The notes under the pieces: generated by a model | Database searches by the model: none | What the model saw: the letters and a program-made list of their open reading frames with translations, nothing else | What the model was told of the DNA's origin: nothing | Assembly (NCBI GenBank): GCA_900538705.1 | Contig: UPZG01000001.1 | Span: 496,001-560,000 of the forward strand | DNA from: an uncultured Porphyromonadaceae bacterium | Lineage (GTDB): Bacteria; Bacteroidota; Bacteroidia; Bacteroidales; Barnesiellaceae_A | Direction of reading: 5' to 3' | DNA length: 64,000 bases | In this document: in pieces, positions 63,024 through 64,000 of the stretch | Numbering within the stretch: position 1 is the first letter of the stretch | Layout of the letters: the number at the start of each line of letters is the position of its first letter | Made by a program: the position numbers and the translations under genes

Positions 63024-64000
63024 ATGAAAACAGACACACAAATTGCTCGCGAAACCAAGTTGGAAAAAATTCGTGATGTTGCTGCCCGGGTAGGATTTCC
63101 GGAGGACGATGTATATAACTATGGCCGTTATATTGCCAAGGTATCGAATCGCCTGATTGACGATGAGAAGGTGGCAAAACATAAACTTATCCTTGTTACA
63201 GCCATAACTGCTACTAAAGCCGGTGTGGGTAAAACAACGGTGAGTATAGGATTGGGTATGGGCTTGAACTACATAGGGAAGAATGCAATTATCGCGTTGC
63301 GTGAGCCTTCACTTGGCCCTTGCTTTGGAATGAAAGGCGGAGCGACCGGCGGTGGATATGCACAGGTATTACCTTCGGAAGATATTAACTTGCACTTTAC
63401 AGGCGACTTTCATGCCGTCACATCGGCCAACAACTTGATAGCTGCTTTACTCGATAACTATCTGTATCAGAATCGTGCCTCTGGCGTAGGCTTGAAAAAG
63501 GTTATGTGGCGCAGGGTGCTCGATGTAAATGACCGCTCGCTGCGTAATATCATTACCGGTTTGGGTGGCGCCGGTAACGGCATCCCTACTCAGACAGGTT
63601 TCGACATAACACCGGCCTCAGAAATTATGGCTATACTCTGTTTGGCTCGAGACCTGAAAGACCTTGAAAAACGCATAGGTCGTATTGTGTTGGGCATACG
63701 CTATGATGATACGCCATTTACGGTCGATGACCTTGGCGTTACGGGAGCTGTTGCAGCGTTGCTCAAAGATGCCATGAATCCTAATCTCGTGCAGACAACC
63801 GAGCATAATCCGGTGATTATTCACGGAGGCCCGTTTGCCAACATAGCACACGGATGTAACTCGGTTATTGCCACTCGCATGGCTATGACATGGGGCGATT
63901 ACACGGTGACAGAAGCCGGATTCGGTGCCGACCTCGGTGCCGAGAAGTTCTTGAATATAAAGTGCCGTCAGACAGGTTTGAAACCCGACCTTACCGTTCT
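63024..64000 (+). CDS. fhs: Formate-tetrahydrofolate ligase, 5' part only
   Basis: The gene begins 23 bp after uvrB and runs off the window, leaving 325 full codons of about 555 expected. The translation starts MKTDTQIARETKLEKI and shows AITATKAGVGKTTVSIGLGMGL (the ATP-binding P-loop, in pieces), REPSLGPCFGMKGGATGGGYAQVLP and FTGDFHAVTSANNL, all diagnostic. The enzyme makes 10-formyl-tetrahydrofolate from formate and ATP in one-carbon metabolism. A nearby ATG at 63014 is out of frame. Confidence 0.95.
   Translation, partial: MKTDTQIARETKLEKIRDVAARVGFPEDDVYNYGRYIAKVSNRLIDDEKVAKHKLILVTAITATKAGVGKTTVSIGLGMGLNYIGKNAIIALREPSLGPCFGMKGGATGGGYAQVLPSEDINLHFTGDFHAVTSANNLIAALLDNYLYQNRASGVGLKKVMWRRVLDVNDRSLRNIITGLGGAGNGIPTQTGFDITPASEIMAILCLARDLKDLEKRIGRIVLGIRYDDTPFTVDDLGVTGAVAALLKDAMNPNLVQTTEHNPVIIHGGPFANIAHGCNSVIATRMAMTWGDYTVTEAGFGADLGAEKFLNIKCRQTGLKPDLTV

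Noticed and set aside
1..64000. tRNA, rRNA, CRISPR arrays and prophage genes
   Set aside because: I looked for T-loop-like GGTTCGAATCC motifs, regularly spaced repeats and phage structural or integrase proteins and saw none.

Overview
The window is a chromosomal segment of a Bacteroidales bacterium. The evidence is convergent: promoter sites of the form TTG/TTTG-19/20 bp-TAnnTTTG, a fused NuoCD with no NuoE/F/G, a Bacteroidetes-type F-ATPase gene order (D-C-B-E-F-H-A-G) with a very short epsilon subunit, a Bacteroidetes-type omega subunit and BamD, and six secreted proteins that end in type IX secretion (T9SS) sorting domains. The T9SS cargo suggests a gut or oral lineage that retains T9SS (Porphyromonas-, Barnesiella- or Odoribacter-like); I cannot fix the genus. 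No rRNA, tRNA, CRISPR, phage or insertion sequence was recognised.

Layout. 1-1661: the start of a steroid 5-alpha-reductase-like membrane protein (cut by the edge), a MIP18/DUF59 Fe-S assembly protein and an LpxH-like phosphohydrolase. 1846-1954: a possible short RNA unit ending in a 24-bp perfect hairpin. 2142-8328: an SH3-plus-barrel envelope protein, a T9SS-exported PL1 pectate lyase and a TonB-dependent receptor. 8540-9978: an ECF sigma / membrane anti-sigma candidate / Spy-like operon. 10824-23657: four large tandem T9SS adhesin-like proteins built from choice-of-anchor J (cleaved adhesin), ASH and Fn3-like domains, each gene followed by its own hairpin. 23798-26507 (minus): ruvX-def-ettA. 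26655-30008 (minus): a T9SS-exported CE8 pectinesterase.

30236-46981 (minus) is the most striking region: an uninterrupted 18-gene, 16.7-kb cluster in which the whole eight-gene F1Fo ATP synthase operon sits inside the NADH:quinone-oxidoreductase-like (nuo) operon, between nuoH and nuoI. The order is nuoA-B-CD-H, atpD-C-B-E-F-H-A-G, nuoI-J-K-L-M-N. There is a consensus promoter upstream of nuoA, a hairpin after nuoN, and no consensus promoter that I can see at either internal junction. The proton-pumping complex and the proton-consuming synthase may therefore be made from one transcript.

47215-52070 (minus): a 1408-residue double 2-hydroxyacyl-CoA dehydratase activase fusion followed by its probable TetR repressor gene, with a palindromic operator candidate at the promoter. 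52480-53653 (minus): bamD-rpoZ. 54066-58734: a GtrA / GtrB-like glycosyltransferase pair with two tandem DUF6056 GT-C-like membrane proteins, likely adding a sugar to a surface glycan. 58746-60494 (minus): a GT2 glycosyltransferase and radC. 60724-64000: a PspC-domain protein, uvrB, and the 5' part of fhs, cut by the window edge.
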